Shown in pieces: positions 36,690 to 48,400 of a stretch of DNA of 64,000 bases; the stretch's first letter is position 1; every line of letters begins with the position of its first letter. The notes under the pieces were generated by a model. That model was not told the origin of the DNA. It made no database searches and worked only from the letters and a program-made list of their open reading frames with translations. Made by a program: the position numbers and the translations under genes. Source of the DNA: Lineus longissimus (taxonomy: Eukaryota > Nemertea > Pilidiophora > Heteronemertea > Lineidae); NCBI RefSeq assembly GCF_910592395.1, contig NC_088313.1, positions 13,594,437-13,658,436 of the forward strand, given 5' to 3'.

Positions 36690-37505
36690 CAGTATTATGG
36701 GCAGTTATTACCGCAAATGAAGACAAACCAATGCAAAGACACTTGTGTAGCATATCAAGGGCACGTAGATTGATACTCCTTTATGTGCCACATCAAAGAC
36801 ATCTGGAATGCATGTTTTGTTTTTGTTTGATACAGCATAGATAAAACTAGACCGCAACCTCTCTGGGATAGACAGTTGTTTTCATGAGCCATACACAGCA
36901 CAGATAAGACATGACCGCAATACCTCTCTGGACCATACACCACGTCAAAGATAACGATGCGAAGTCAACAGGCGGCGCCACTGTAGATTGCTGGCGGCCG
37001 GATGCTGTTAGATCAATAAAGTTTATCTCTATCCATGGTTATGATATACTAGTATGATTGATGATGTTGAAAAGAAAGGGGATCTCAAAATACGACAGTC
37101 TACTACGAATAGATGCAATAGTGACATAACAACACATGTGCATTTTCCCGCTAGTCGTTTATATCAACAAAAACCTGAAGTTGTCGATGTCGTTTTTACT
37201 TTTCCCAAGACGGTGGCGCCGTCTGTTGACTTCGCATCGTTATCTTTGACGTGGTGTATGGTCCAGAGAGGTATTGCGGTCATGTCTTATCTGTGCTGCG
37301 TATGGCTCATGAAAACAACTGTCTATTCCAGAGAGGTTGCGGTCTAGTTTTATCTATGCTGTATCAAACAAAAACAAAACATGCATTCCAGATGTCTTTG
37401 ATGTGGCACACATAGGAGTATCAATCTACGTGTCCTTGATATGCTACACAAGTGTCTTTGCTTTGGTTTGTCTTTATTTGCGGTAATAACCGCCCATACA
37501 GTATC
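36690..37505. repeat. Large inverted repeat, arms about 290 bp
   Basis: The left arm (36690-36982) and right arm (37209-37505) are inverted copies with few differences. Shared blocks include GGCAGTTATTACCGC versus GCGGTAATAACCGCC, CATCAAAGACATCTGGAATG and TAGACCGCAACCTCTCTGG. The spacer is about 226 bp. Each arm has the same short open frame, so both frames are shadows of the duplication. Confidence 0.85.
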
Positions 37506-37589
37506 CTTGGACTTGTCCACATCATCGTTCAATCATTGCTCTCTGAGCTGCCTTGATTCTGTACTTACTCAAATACTGAGACCAAATGC

Positions 37590-37653
37590 CTGTTGACTGT
37601 GCTTTAAGAGAGACTGGCGCCATGCATAGTCTCTCTTAAAGCACAGTCAACAG
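37590..37653. repeat. Perfect hairpin, 26-bp arms and 12-base loop
   Basis: CTGTTGACTGTGCTTTAAG... at 37590-37615 is exactly inverted at 37628-37653, with loop GGCGCCATGCAT. The loop itself holds two short palindromes (GGCGCC and ATGCAT). Confidence 0.9.
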
Positions 37654-39404
37654 ACACCAACCCCCTCAGACTCAGAAACCACAAACGCCCAACCCTTCCT
37701 GCTACCTTAATACTTCTGGATATGGACTCAATGTCTCACATGCCCTTGATACTATTATAGGCCTTGGTCAATTCCAACCAGGCCTTGTGTCCAGGCAGGA
37801 AGTGAAATTAAACCATATGCAATGAACATGTTGTTACACTTTTACCTGAAGACGAGGCTTTGTTTGTAAACAACTGGGGGATTGCTTTAGATTTCAAGTT
37901 CTAGCAAAACGAAAATGCAGTTATATAAACACAATGCCGCTGTGCAATTAATAGGCGTACGAAGTTGCTGGACTTTGGTATCTTTAGTATTTCTATATCT
38001 GTTTACACAATGCTAAAGTTTATATTTAGTACATGCACGTCTTTTCCAAATTGGTAATTTTCAAATTCAATCACAAATTTCAATGGCGTAAGTCTTCAAT
38101 GGATCAATAATTTTTTTGTACAGTTCAATAAAACGTGCACCTCAATTGATATGGAAGTCTGCAGGAAAATAATCGCTTTTCCCTAGGTACCTTCTTATGG
38201 GCTCTGTTCTGGATTAACTGTTTGTTGGTACATGCACCATGGGCGAAGCTGGCAGTGCATACTTGAATGAACTGCCACAGTTATGCGAAGGCCTGTTCAA
38301 CTATTATTTACATAGAGCTATGGAATCTGATGTTTTTGAATCAGAATTGATGTATCTAACATGTGTCAGATTAGGATTTGATTTATCACATATTTCCTAT
38401 GCGTAGTAGGCGTGTACGGTAAGTTTCGATGCTCTGATTGAGAAAACCGTCTGCCATTTTGCATCCTTTTTGAACCTGCTCACAAGATTGAACATAAAAT
38501 TCTTTAAAATCATTGGAATTCATTAAACTCCAGTATTGTTTTGATAAAAGAACAAGGCCACCAAAGCGGGAAACTATGCAATAAACTATGTACACACAAT
38601 GTACACACAAAGTACACAAATTTTATTCGTGTACAGAACCTATGGCGTCCAGTCTCCACTGCAAGTCAGTGCATGGTCGCTTATTCTCAGTCTTGTCAAC
38701 GATTCCCATGTCGGCAATTACAACCACTTGGCGTCGCGCCACTCCAAAAATGTGAAGGTCTCTATTAAATTAAAGTGTACAAGTGTGAAAGTAAGCTTTC
38801 TTGTTATTTGCACAACGTCACGGGATTGCCTCATACAGATCTGACTTAAGTCTGTAGTGAACCCTGACCGAATTTCGAACGAGCAATATAATGCCGTTCC
38901 CGAGCCTCAGTCCGGTATCAAAGCAATTGATACATTATCAAGTCATACGCGGGTTTTTGAATGGAAAACTATCTCATGCCCTATAGCCACCATGTTCATC
39001 AGGCTGTATCGAGCTTACTTATCTGTGCCAGACATTTAAGACAGAAATGTGAAGGTATACGTACACTTTCTCGGACGGTAAAAGCCGTTCGAAATCTTTA
39101 AAGGATCAATTGCTTTGTTCTGTAGTCTTATGAAGCTCTTTGGATGGATGCTTGCACAGGGTGTTAGTACTGATCCCCCGAGTAGATATTGATAATTTCT
39201 AATCCTAATACCTAATTCACCTGATCACCGTGGCGTGAGAAATCCTACTGATCGATAAGAGAATCAAAATACCTACTTTGTCAGTTCTATTCGTAATCGG
39301 TTGAGATCAGTCGGTCTTATTGACCAAGCTGCTGAAACGACCTAGGAAACTCCAGGAAACGTTCGAAATTGTACGGAAAACGGTTGATATCATACGGAAC
39401 CCGA

Positions 39405-42400
39405 ATGAAAATGAGAGACATAGGATTTTTCGCCGTCGGCATCGTGCTTCTCGCACAACCTGCCTTGTCGAAATTTACACTGACCATCATGCACACGAAC
39501 GATGTCCACGCTAGGTTCGAACAGACGGATAAATACGGCGGATCCTGCTCAGCCTCCAAAGACGCAGCAGGCGAATGTTTCGGGGGTGTTGCGCGCAGGA
39601 AAACCAAGGTGAACGAACTCCGAGTCAAGTATCCAAATTCGTTGCTGCTGGATGGCGGAGACCAGTTTCAGGGGACGCTGTGGTTTACCATATTTAGAGG
39701 AAAGGCCGTGTCGTACTTTACGAACGCAATTGGATATGACGCGATGGTGAGTATACATAGGCTTATTTCGTTGATTATTGGGTTTGTTAATGGTACACGT
39801 ATTTGCAAAAATATGATTTTTTTCACAATAAAGGATAACCGAAGGTATAAGGACGCGACAACCCTCGATTGAAATAGAGGGGTTGAAATCAGAGACTCAT
39901 CACGGATCATTTGCACGTTATACGCATAGAAATGTACACAAAATTTGTACTCTTTCTACAGAATTTTAAGAGGCTTAAGGATCCTTGATAAGTCTTTAGA
40001 GTAACCAGCCTAAATACTCTAACATATGTCGCTGTTTTCATCCTCCCTTAATATGACATCCAGTAAATTTTTGGGAGTAGTATAAGCTGATATCATGCTC
40101 CGATATTTACTGATAAGAGTGCTATACATGAATCCTTAGAGTAACGAGCCAAATATCTGTCAGGAATAAAATCTTGGTGTGAAGCAGCAAAATGTTTTGG
40201 GGCGATTGGTGATCGTTTCGGTATTGACTATGGCATGGAATTTGGCGTCATGTGTACTCCTTGCTGTATTCCTCGTTTGTCCTCAGTATTTTTCTCGACA
40301 CATGTCACAATGAATGACGGTGTTAGGTTACGGACTATTTTTGTCGTTTTGAGTGGGCATTGTCAATTATCTAATCTCTTACAAAGCCCGACAATGTCAT
40401 CCTACATGTAGTATTGATGCCATACACGTACAATAGACCTATTGTAGTGGCATGGTCTTTTGCAATGGTTGGCTACATGTAAAGATGTATTTCCAATGGG
40501 AAAAGTATTGTGTTTAACCAACCTGGTTACTCTGAGCAAAAACACAGATACAATTACAGAGAAAGGAACTTTATACATTATTTTAAACATACCGTATCAG
40601 TATGCGCATATATCGCACACTGTACGCAATTGTACATATACAAGTACATGTACATGTATTCACATTACGCAGTTGAAAAAAACTTGGACGAAAATAATGC
40701 AGACGTACATGAAATTAATTGAAGCCATTGAAACCGATGTTCAATAATTAATATGTAGAGAAGGTACTGGTTTTAGAGAAATGTGTAACCTAATTTTTAT
40801 ATTGTTTTTTACTTATTTTTCTAATTGTATTGTTATTTAAACTTTTTCACACCTCAACAGAAGGGCTTATCTGGGAGGGGACATTGTGGTGTGTTCAAGC
40901 GTAAAAATTATGAAATTTCTCAAAAACTAGACTTTTTTCCCAATTTGTTCCACATACATGTATCTTTCTAAAACCTTTATCTACATTTTTGTGAATTTGG
41001 TACAAATTCGGCCAGTAGTTTTCTCGTTCTGGAGACACGCAATGCGTTATACCTTAGCACAGCCATTGGCCTTTACTACCGAAAGTGGTCTGATATAGAT
41101 ATATGCTAGTAAATTAGTATTATTCGAAAATACCTGGATTTAGAACGAATCGCACCGGGTAGTGTAAATGCACTATGCGTAAACGATGCCTCATTTTGAA
41201 TAACCTCGATTAGCGAAAATAAATATCGCAAAAAATATTGTTTGAAGGAGTGGTCGGCGTTTTACTGCCGTATGTTTGTTCTTCTTCTGGTGTATCAGTA
41301 AACTATTTTTCTGAACGTGGTTGATGCTCAGAAATTCTATCGTAGGACATTTCAAACTAATACACCAGCGTTTGAAGAGATCATGATAACGAAGGGGAAA
41401 ACATTTAGGCATTTGGGGAAGCTATCGATCATTATTAGTGAGGGCGGATGGTACTTGTACAGTCATGTAATTGCCATGATCATTTCGATCAACATGTCTA
41501 TGTTACGCTCGCGCGCATCTTGTTGTTGCAGAAATCGCAGAATAAGACTTATTCCCTCCAAATAATTACCATCATTTGTCCATGTTTAAAGGAGTGCGTT
41601 TACTTCAATGCCATCTCTTACTCTGCCCAAGCAATGGATCGGACTCGTTTTAATACATGTCTGGCCTCACATCGTTTGTAGAGAGGTTTCGTGGCTAAAA
41701 AGAGGTTATAATTTCAAGAAGAAAACATATGTGGTAATACTGAAATCTTTTACTGAGCAGCTTAGAGACACCCTTAAAGCAGATGCATGCCATCATTTTT
41801 ATCGCATCATCGACCCTGTTACCAAGGAATGTTAATTTGCTAAACGCTTCGATTCCGCTTCATTGGCGAGAAAGTTCGTTAAACTTCATGTTCATGAATA
41901 AAAACATTTCTAGCAACGATAGATTGCTTTTGTAATTAAGTTTCGCCACTTGGTTGGTATCAAGGAATTCTTCTTTGGCGGGTTACCTAGAGATACGTTG
42001 GGGGCTTGTGAATACATCCCAGGAATCTTACCAGCAAAAGTACAACTTTCTTTACTTATTGACTCACCGGTACGGTGAATTTATAACATGGCGCAGTGTC
42101 AGTACGTCGCTTTGCGCCATCCGAGAGCAATTCACTACAGTGGTCCGTTGAATTAACGCTAAGGTTTTGAACTTGAAACATGGTTTACCTGGTCGACCCC
42201 CAAGATCAAATGACCTCCGACACTGAATTTGGTGTGATTCTTGACTTGGCGACCATTGGGCCAAAACTGAAAACCTAAAAAGTGGGATATCTCGCGTATT
42301 GGTGATTTGGTATTTATGTATGTGGGTTTTTGAGTTGTTTTCAAGGTTAAACAATGTAGAGGTCAAATTGGCCGTCAGAGTGTCATTACCATGGCATGTT

Positions 42401-45400
42401 TTTAACCACTTTGGCTATAGGTTAAAATTTTTGAATGCGTGACCCCTCAGCCCGTCAACGAATTTCGGTGCAATGTGATTCTTGACTTGGCCACTAGAGG
42501 GCCAAAACTGAAAACACGGAATGTGCCATAAATCCTGAACGAATGACCATATCCTCTCCAAATTCGTTCATGTATCACAGGTATTTCTGAATCGAATACA
42601 TGACTTTAATGCCGACGTTTTAATTTTTTTTACATTTTTGAAGGACAGATGTCAAATGGCGTATATCGGCGGTTAATGTACACACTATGGCACACTTTTC
42701 ATCGCAACGGCTATTAACTATGAGCGCTAATGCTGACGTTCGTGTACAAAACTATAGGAAACATTGGAATCGTCCACGTAATTATCCCTCAGCAGTTGTC
42801 TGAATTCGTGTAAAAGTTTAAAGTACAGACTGAGGAAGACACGATTAAAAATTATTATTATTATTATTATTAAAAACATTTTTATAGCGCTTAACGTTGT
42901 TAAAACTTCTAAGCGCTTTACAATTTATAATAAAACATAACATTAATACATGATAGAATAAAAGTCATTACTAAAAAAAAAAAAAAAAACGTGCAAAGGA
43001 TTCAAAAGAATTTCTTAAAAATATGAGTTTTTAGTGCAGTTTTAAAACGACCCAGGGTACTCTGGCCACGAACACTATTTGGAAGCTCAATTAAAAATTG
43101 GGATGTCTAGAACTAACCCTCATGTGACGTCACGAAATTATTTTTAGATTAGAAAGATAATTAGAAGGATGTGTTTCTTACAAATGTTGTAGGCTTGACC
43201 CTCTTTCATATAAATAGTCTGTGATTCTTTTTGTACTGTATAGTTATAAGCGAGAATAAGCCAAGAAAATTAATGCAAGAGATCATCTTTTATAAAGTAC
43301 AGTGCAAGTTATAAGAATTAAAGAGGAATTGCCATAGTTGAACTATTGATTGAGATTTATGATTTCTTAAAGGGTTAACCACAGGTACCACCATTTTTAC
43401 TAGAATTTTAAATCATTTTTCTGAGTGAAATAACCTTTACTTTTATAAGAGTGCATAATCTCCTAACTTACGTACAACTTCTGAACATAGCGTTACTAAC
43501 ATCACCAAGAACTCGAAAAGTATGGGAGCCTTTACTATGACTTTTCAAATCATGCTGTATGGGCGCAGCTGAATGTCACCGACACTTGACAAGATTGACC
43601 ATCTGAATCACAATATCACTGTGAGATATCGCATATAGCACACAAACACTATTGTGACCGCGACATTATTACATTTTCAAAGCACCAGATAAGTTATTCT
43701 AGCCCCAAAGTCGAGTAATTGAATATGTCAACAGGTCTGCTAAAAATAGCCATAATCTAATGTTCCGTTTATCTCCTTATAAGATCATGTCATCGCACAT
43801 CTCTCTGCCAAAGTTCAACCGGGAAGGAAGCACAGTGGCCATCGGCCATTTTATTTGATATCTCTGAGTGAAATCAATATCTTTCTGTCATAAGGTAGAT
43901 CAAGCTACACGTATGTCGCGCACCGAAAATGATGGAGCGCCTAAAATGTTGGTTTTGAGGGTCCAAAAACATCGGTCCCTGCGCCTAGAAAAACGGTCAT
44001 TTTTCGTAGACTGCCTCGTTGATTGAGCTCGCCATGGAACGAGTTAGTTATTTGAGGCCTTTTACACGTGTGTAGACAGCGAATAAGAATATTTCCGGAT
44101 TTAGAGAACTGATGCCGAATTGTCGGTATTGGTTGTCTCACCAAAGCCGCGTGGGTGGAGGAAAATTGTTGGCCAAACCTCGGCCAAAGTTTGGCCAACA
44201 TTTTAGCTCCACCCAAGCGGTTTGGTGAGACAATCAATACCGACAGTGAGGTATAAATTTCTGTTCTAAAACATCTCAAATGAAATGCCAAATAAAGTGG
44301 TTGTAATGCTTTTTGACTGCTTCCATACTTTTCACCCACCCAAGCGGTTGTGGTTGCCTAACCATAACCGCTGAATTCAAAACGAGGTTTGGTTGGCGCA
44401 TAGTGCATTTACACTGTCAACTGTGCGGTTCATTATAAATCTAGATGTTTTAGAATTGATGATAATCAGTCCGAAGAACCGTCGCTAACATCACGAGCGG
44501 GAAAATAACGTTAGCAAAGGTTCTTCCGTCCTTTTGAACCGCTCTCTCTTGAGATCGCGCCCTTTCTGACAACACTGAGGCGGGAAATTCCAAAAAAGCT
44601 ACCAAAACATCGTTGGGAGGATGTTTTTGGTATGGGCGAGTATAAACTCATCTATGCTTGGTATGGTGAATATCATAGACTATCTTAATTTCTCCATTCT
44701 AGGCACTGGGCAACCACGAGTTTGACTTGGGCGTTGACGCCCTTGTGCCATTCTTACAGAACGTCTCATTCTCCGTCCTGAGCAGCAACATCAACACGAG
44801 TAGGGAACCATCAATTACTGGAAAGTTCCAGAAGTCCACGACAAAAGTTGTAGCGGGTCAGAAGATCGGGATCATTGGCTACACGACAACGGACACTGTA
44901 GAGATATCTAAATCTGGTAGGTAGAGTTTATAGAGCACAATCGTGCCCCGACCGTGTTCGTCCGTGAACTGCAAGAAATAATTGCTTTGATACTGAGTGT
45001 GTTGCAGGAAGGGCATTGTATTTCATCAAAAAGACGTGCACGAGTTTCTTAATGGAAGCCTACAGCGGGCCCTATTGTCACCTATGTTCATCAGGTCGAA
45101 TCTAGCCAGATCTGCGCCAGATTTTAAACAGGAATTGAGAAGGTTCATTTTTTTTACCGCCCGAGAAAATGTAATAAGTAGGCAGAATCGCTTGTCGGGT
45201 GAAATTTCCTTTAGGTGATGGTCCAATTCTGCCGTGGTTTTAGTAGTCTTTTTTTCTTCCTTTTACAAATGGTTTTACTTATTGAACATTCAGCCATGCC
45301 GCTCTGCCGAAAATTAACATGATATTCTGCCTAAGACAAAACTTGAAGTATCAAATTGACTCCGGTTGTCTACAACCGATTCGCATCGCCCGACACACGC

Positions 45401-48400
45401 GTACGGCCCGCCAGCCTCATTCATCACGACTACACAATACGCCAGCTTCGTACATGGCAAACTATATGTGACTATTCGAATCCGAAGATCAGATTTGCTA
45501 ATAAGCCGTCTGTATTGCCTTGTCAGGGAACGCCCAATATGTCCTCTTTGAAATAGGGCCATCCCATCCTGTGACCCTCCGGCTGTGTCTTGTTCATGCT
45601 AATTATCAGGATGACGCTGAGAGCGGGTATAATATCTCTCGAGCTGTTCGTGACACATCATTACAGCCCTTCCCGCTCAGAATATCATTTAACTTAAGGA
45701 CGGTTCTCTTGTTCTACTGATCCTCTCGCTGTCTCAGTTCCGACGTAACCGTATGTTCATTTGTTTTGTGTCTTTTTTCGTAAGTTTGCGTCGTTCACCA
45801 GGCTTTGCAATGTACAGGGAGCATGCAGTCATTTCGTAACAGGTCCTGCGTGCTGGGTTTGCCAACATTTGTATTGGATTCTCTGCCAGTGGTGACATCT
45901 GGCGTAGTTTTCGAAACACTAACTGCATTCTCGCCGGCCTACGGAATGGTTTGTAATTGACCCTCCTCTCCTTTTAAAAGCCTGCATCAGCAAACTGCTT
46001 CCTCAATAGTCTGTTCAGAGTCTATCAATAAAATCATTAAATTATTGAAAGACTCTGGTCTGTTAGTTTCTGTCACTCTACGATTACTTTTTGGAGTACA
46101 TGAGATTCCCTCTTTCAGGCAACTTAATTTTTGAAGACGAGGCTGCCTCGATTCAGAAGGAAGTGGACAAATTGAAGAGTGAAGGTGTCGATAAGATCAT
46201 AGCGTTGGGCCACGCTGGTTATGATGTTGATCTGAAGATTGCGAAGACGGTCAAAGGTCTTGACGTCATCGTGGGTGGACACTCGAATACCTTCTTGTAC
46301 ACCGGTAGGTATGAGAAGAAATGCGCCCCGGTCCGAACTTTTTAATTGTTGGTGTGAAATTTTAATCATTGGTATGGGTATTTGCATCGAAAGTTGATGT
46401 CCCCCCCGCACACATTCACCCAATCAGGATCCATGGCTATCAAATAGATTAGATTACTGCATGCGATCTTGCAATGTAGCCCTCCTCCAGAACCGTTTCA
46501 CATCGACTTGAACTTTTTTACATCTGCTTTGGTCAGCTCGTCAATGTGCTGACGATATGAGAATATAATTCTGATACCGTCAGCACAAACGTTGAAGACA
46601 CGGCATGGCTACGACAACGGACAGATACTAAACAAATAAATGGTCCTCACTCTGCGTCGTCTTTGAAATACTTCATACATCATTGGTTTGAGCTGCAACA
46701 TTTGATAGTTCTTTCACTGATACCAAAGTACGCTTCGCAAGTGTTTATGATAAAATACGAAGTCGTGAAGGCATTTTATCATTTAAAAAAATATTTCCCG
46801 ATTTCTCCTTCAGCTAAGTATTTTTTTAAATGGTTTGAGAGTGTCGCGTAAATGAATCCATCGTTTTTGCGAAACATGTCCATTGCTTTATGCAAAACTG
46901 CAAAATATGCCCAGTACCTGGCGCACAGAACAAACATCCCCATAAAAGCTCAACACTCCATCCCGTCTTCTTTCAAGGAACCTCACCCTCAAACGACAAG
47001 CCAGTAGGAGACTACCCCACTGTGGTCAACCAGGAGGACGGTGCCAAGGTATTGGTAGTCCAAGACTACGCTTTCGGCAAATACCTCGGATTCTTACAAG
47101 TTGTCTTCGATGATAGCGGCATAGTGGAAAGCTGGAGTGGCAACCCGATTCTTCTCGATAATGATACTGCACAAGGTAAGGAGTTGTTATCATTAGGCCT
47201 GATCAGCAGTTCGAATACTGGATCTGATCGATCCCAAAACTCTACTCCGTTAAATGGTGCAATGGGAAATCTAAAGCAATATGTCGCGACCAACGGACCC
47301 ACTGGGCCGTCGGCGTCTCTTTCTTGGTCAGGGCGAACGAATGGCTTGGCGGCCATATTTGAAGCTGTGGTGCCTATGCTTCGCCATGATTGGTTTATAC
47401 ATGACTCGACGTGATTGGTTTGCCTGCCGATTAAACATTTATCTACATAAACACATTGCAGTATCATCTACATGTATATTGGCCCGTACAAATACATGTA
47501 ATGACGTGAACAAGGGTAAAGAAGGCCTATATTTCTAATGACGAAGATCTTTTTCTACTTCAGATGCAACAATATTGGAAGAATTGAAAAACTGGACACC
47601 AGCCCTGACCGCAGCACGCACAAAGGTGATTGGACGAACTCACGTATTCTTGGATGGAATCCGGGAGCACTGTCGTCTAAGAGAGTGCAATCTCGGTAGG
47701 TATATGTGCATGTCCATGAACATGTATAATACATGTATTATGTGTGAAACCGGGACATACTAAATATTGCAAACTTGACTGTTTCGCCCTTCGTGTAACC
47801 TCAAGACTGACAACAACACCCAGCCAGACAGAAAGCATCAGGTGACGATATACCGACTTGGAATACGGAAATGACTTCATACACGAATCTGATCGATGTG
47901 AATGTTGCGCAATAGAATAGATTCCTGCTCATATACTGTAGAACTGCTCCCTTATGAAAAATAGAGAACAAGGCTAGCCCTGGCAACAAAGCTCTGCGGC
48001 ACAGCAGCGGAACCCTCAATGACAGCCGACATCGTTACCGAGAACTGTGACTATCTGGCGTGCGTCTAAAACATTCCGAACGCAGAAGAAGAAAAGAAGA
48101 GCCCTTCGTGCTATGCAGTGCGACTACCAGTGCCAGAAAAAGATCCTCTCGAAGTTATGACGTATTATTCACCCTCCATCTCACCTCGCCATGGTTTGTT
48201 GTTACCATTTGGGGTTGTGTCCAACCATCCATACACAAAAGGATCTTCCTGCCGGGAGTTCGGTCCAAATGTACTTGGGTTCGACTCGGTATTCGTGAAG
48301 AACGTGACAGAGTTTGAGGGGTGCCGCATGTAAAAGTGTTGTCGTTAGAGAAGTTGCAATCTAACGATATATCCCCATAGTCTACACTCCGGAGGTAATG

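Larger units (their letters stand above)
35391..37910. other. Spacer between the two 5'-nucleotidase copies
   Basis: It carries no convincing host exon. It holds a large inverted repeat (36690-37505) and a near-perfect short hairpin (37590-37653). Upstream of the inverted repeat a broken frame (about 36415-36650) reads in part LDWYRLELNIEYAGQW, which may be the remains of a transposon protein I cannot name. Confidence 0.45.

Noticed and set aside
36755-37532. Similar short frames on opposite strands
   Set aside because: They are mirror images created by the inverted repeat, not two genes.
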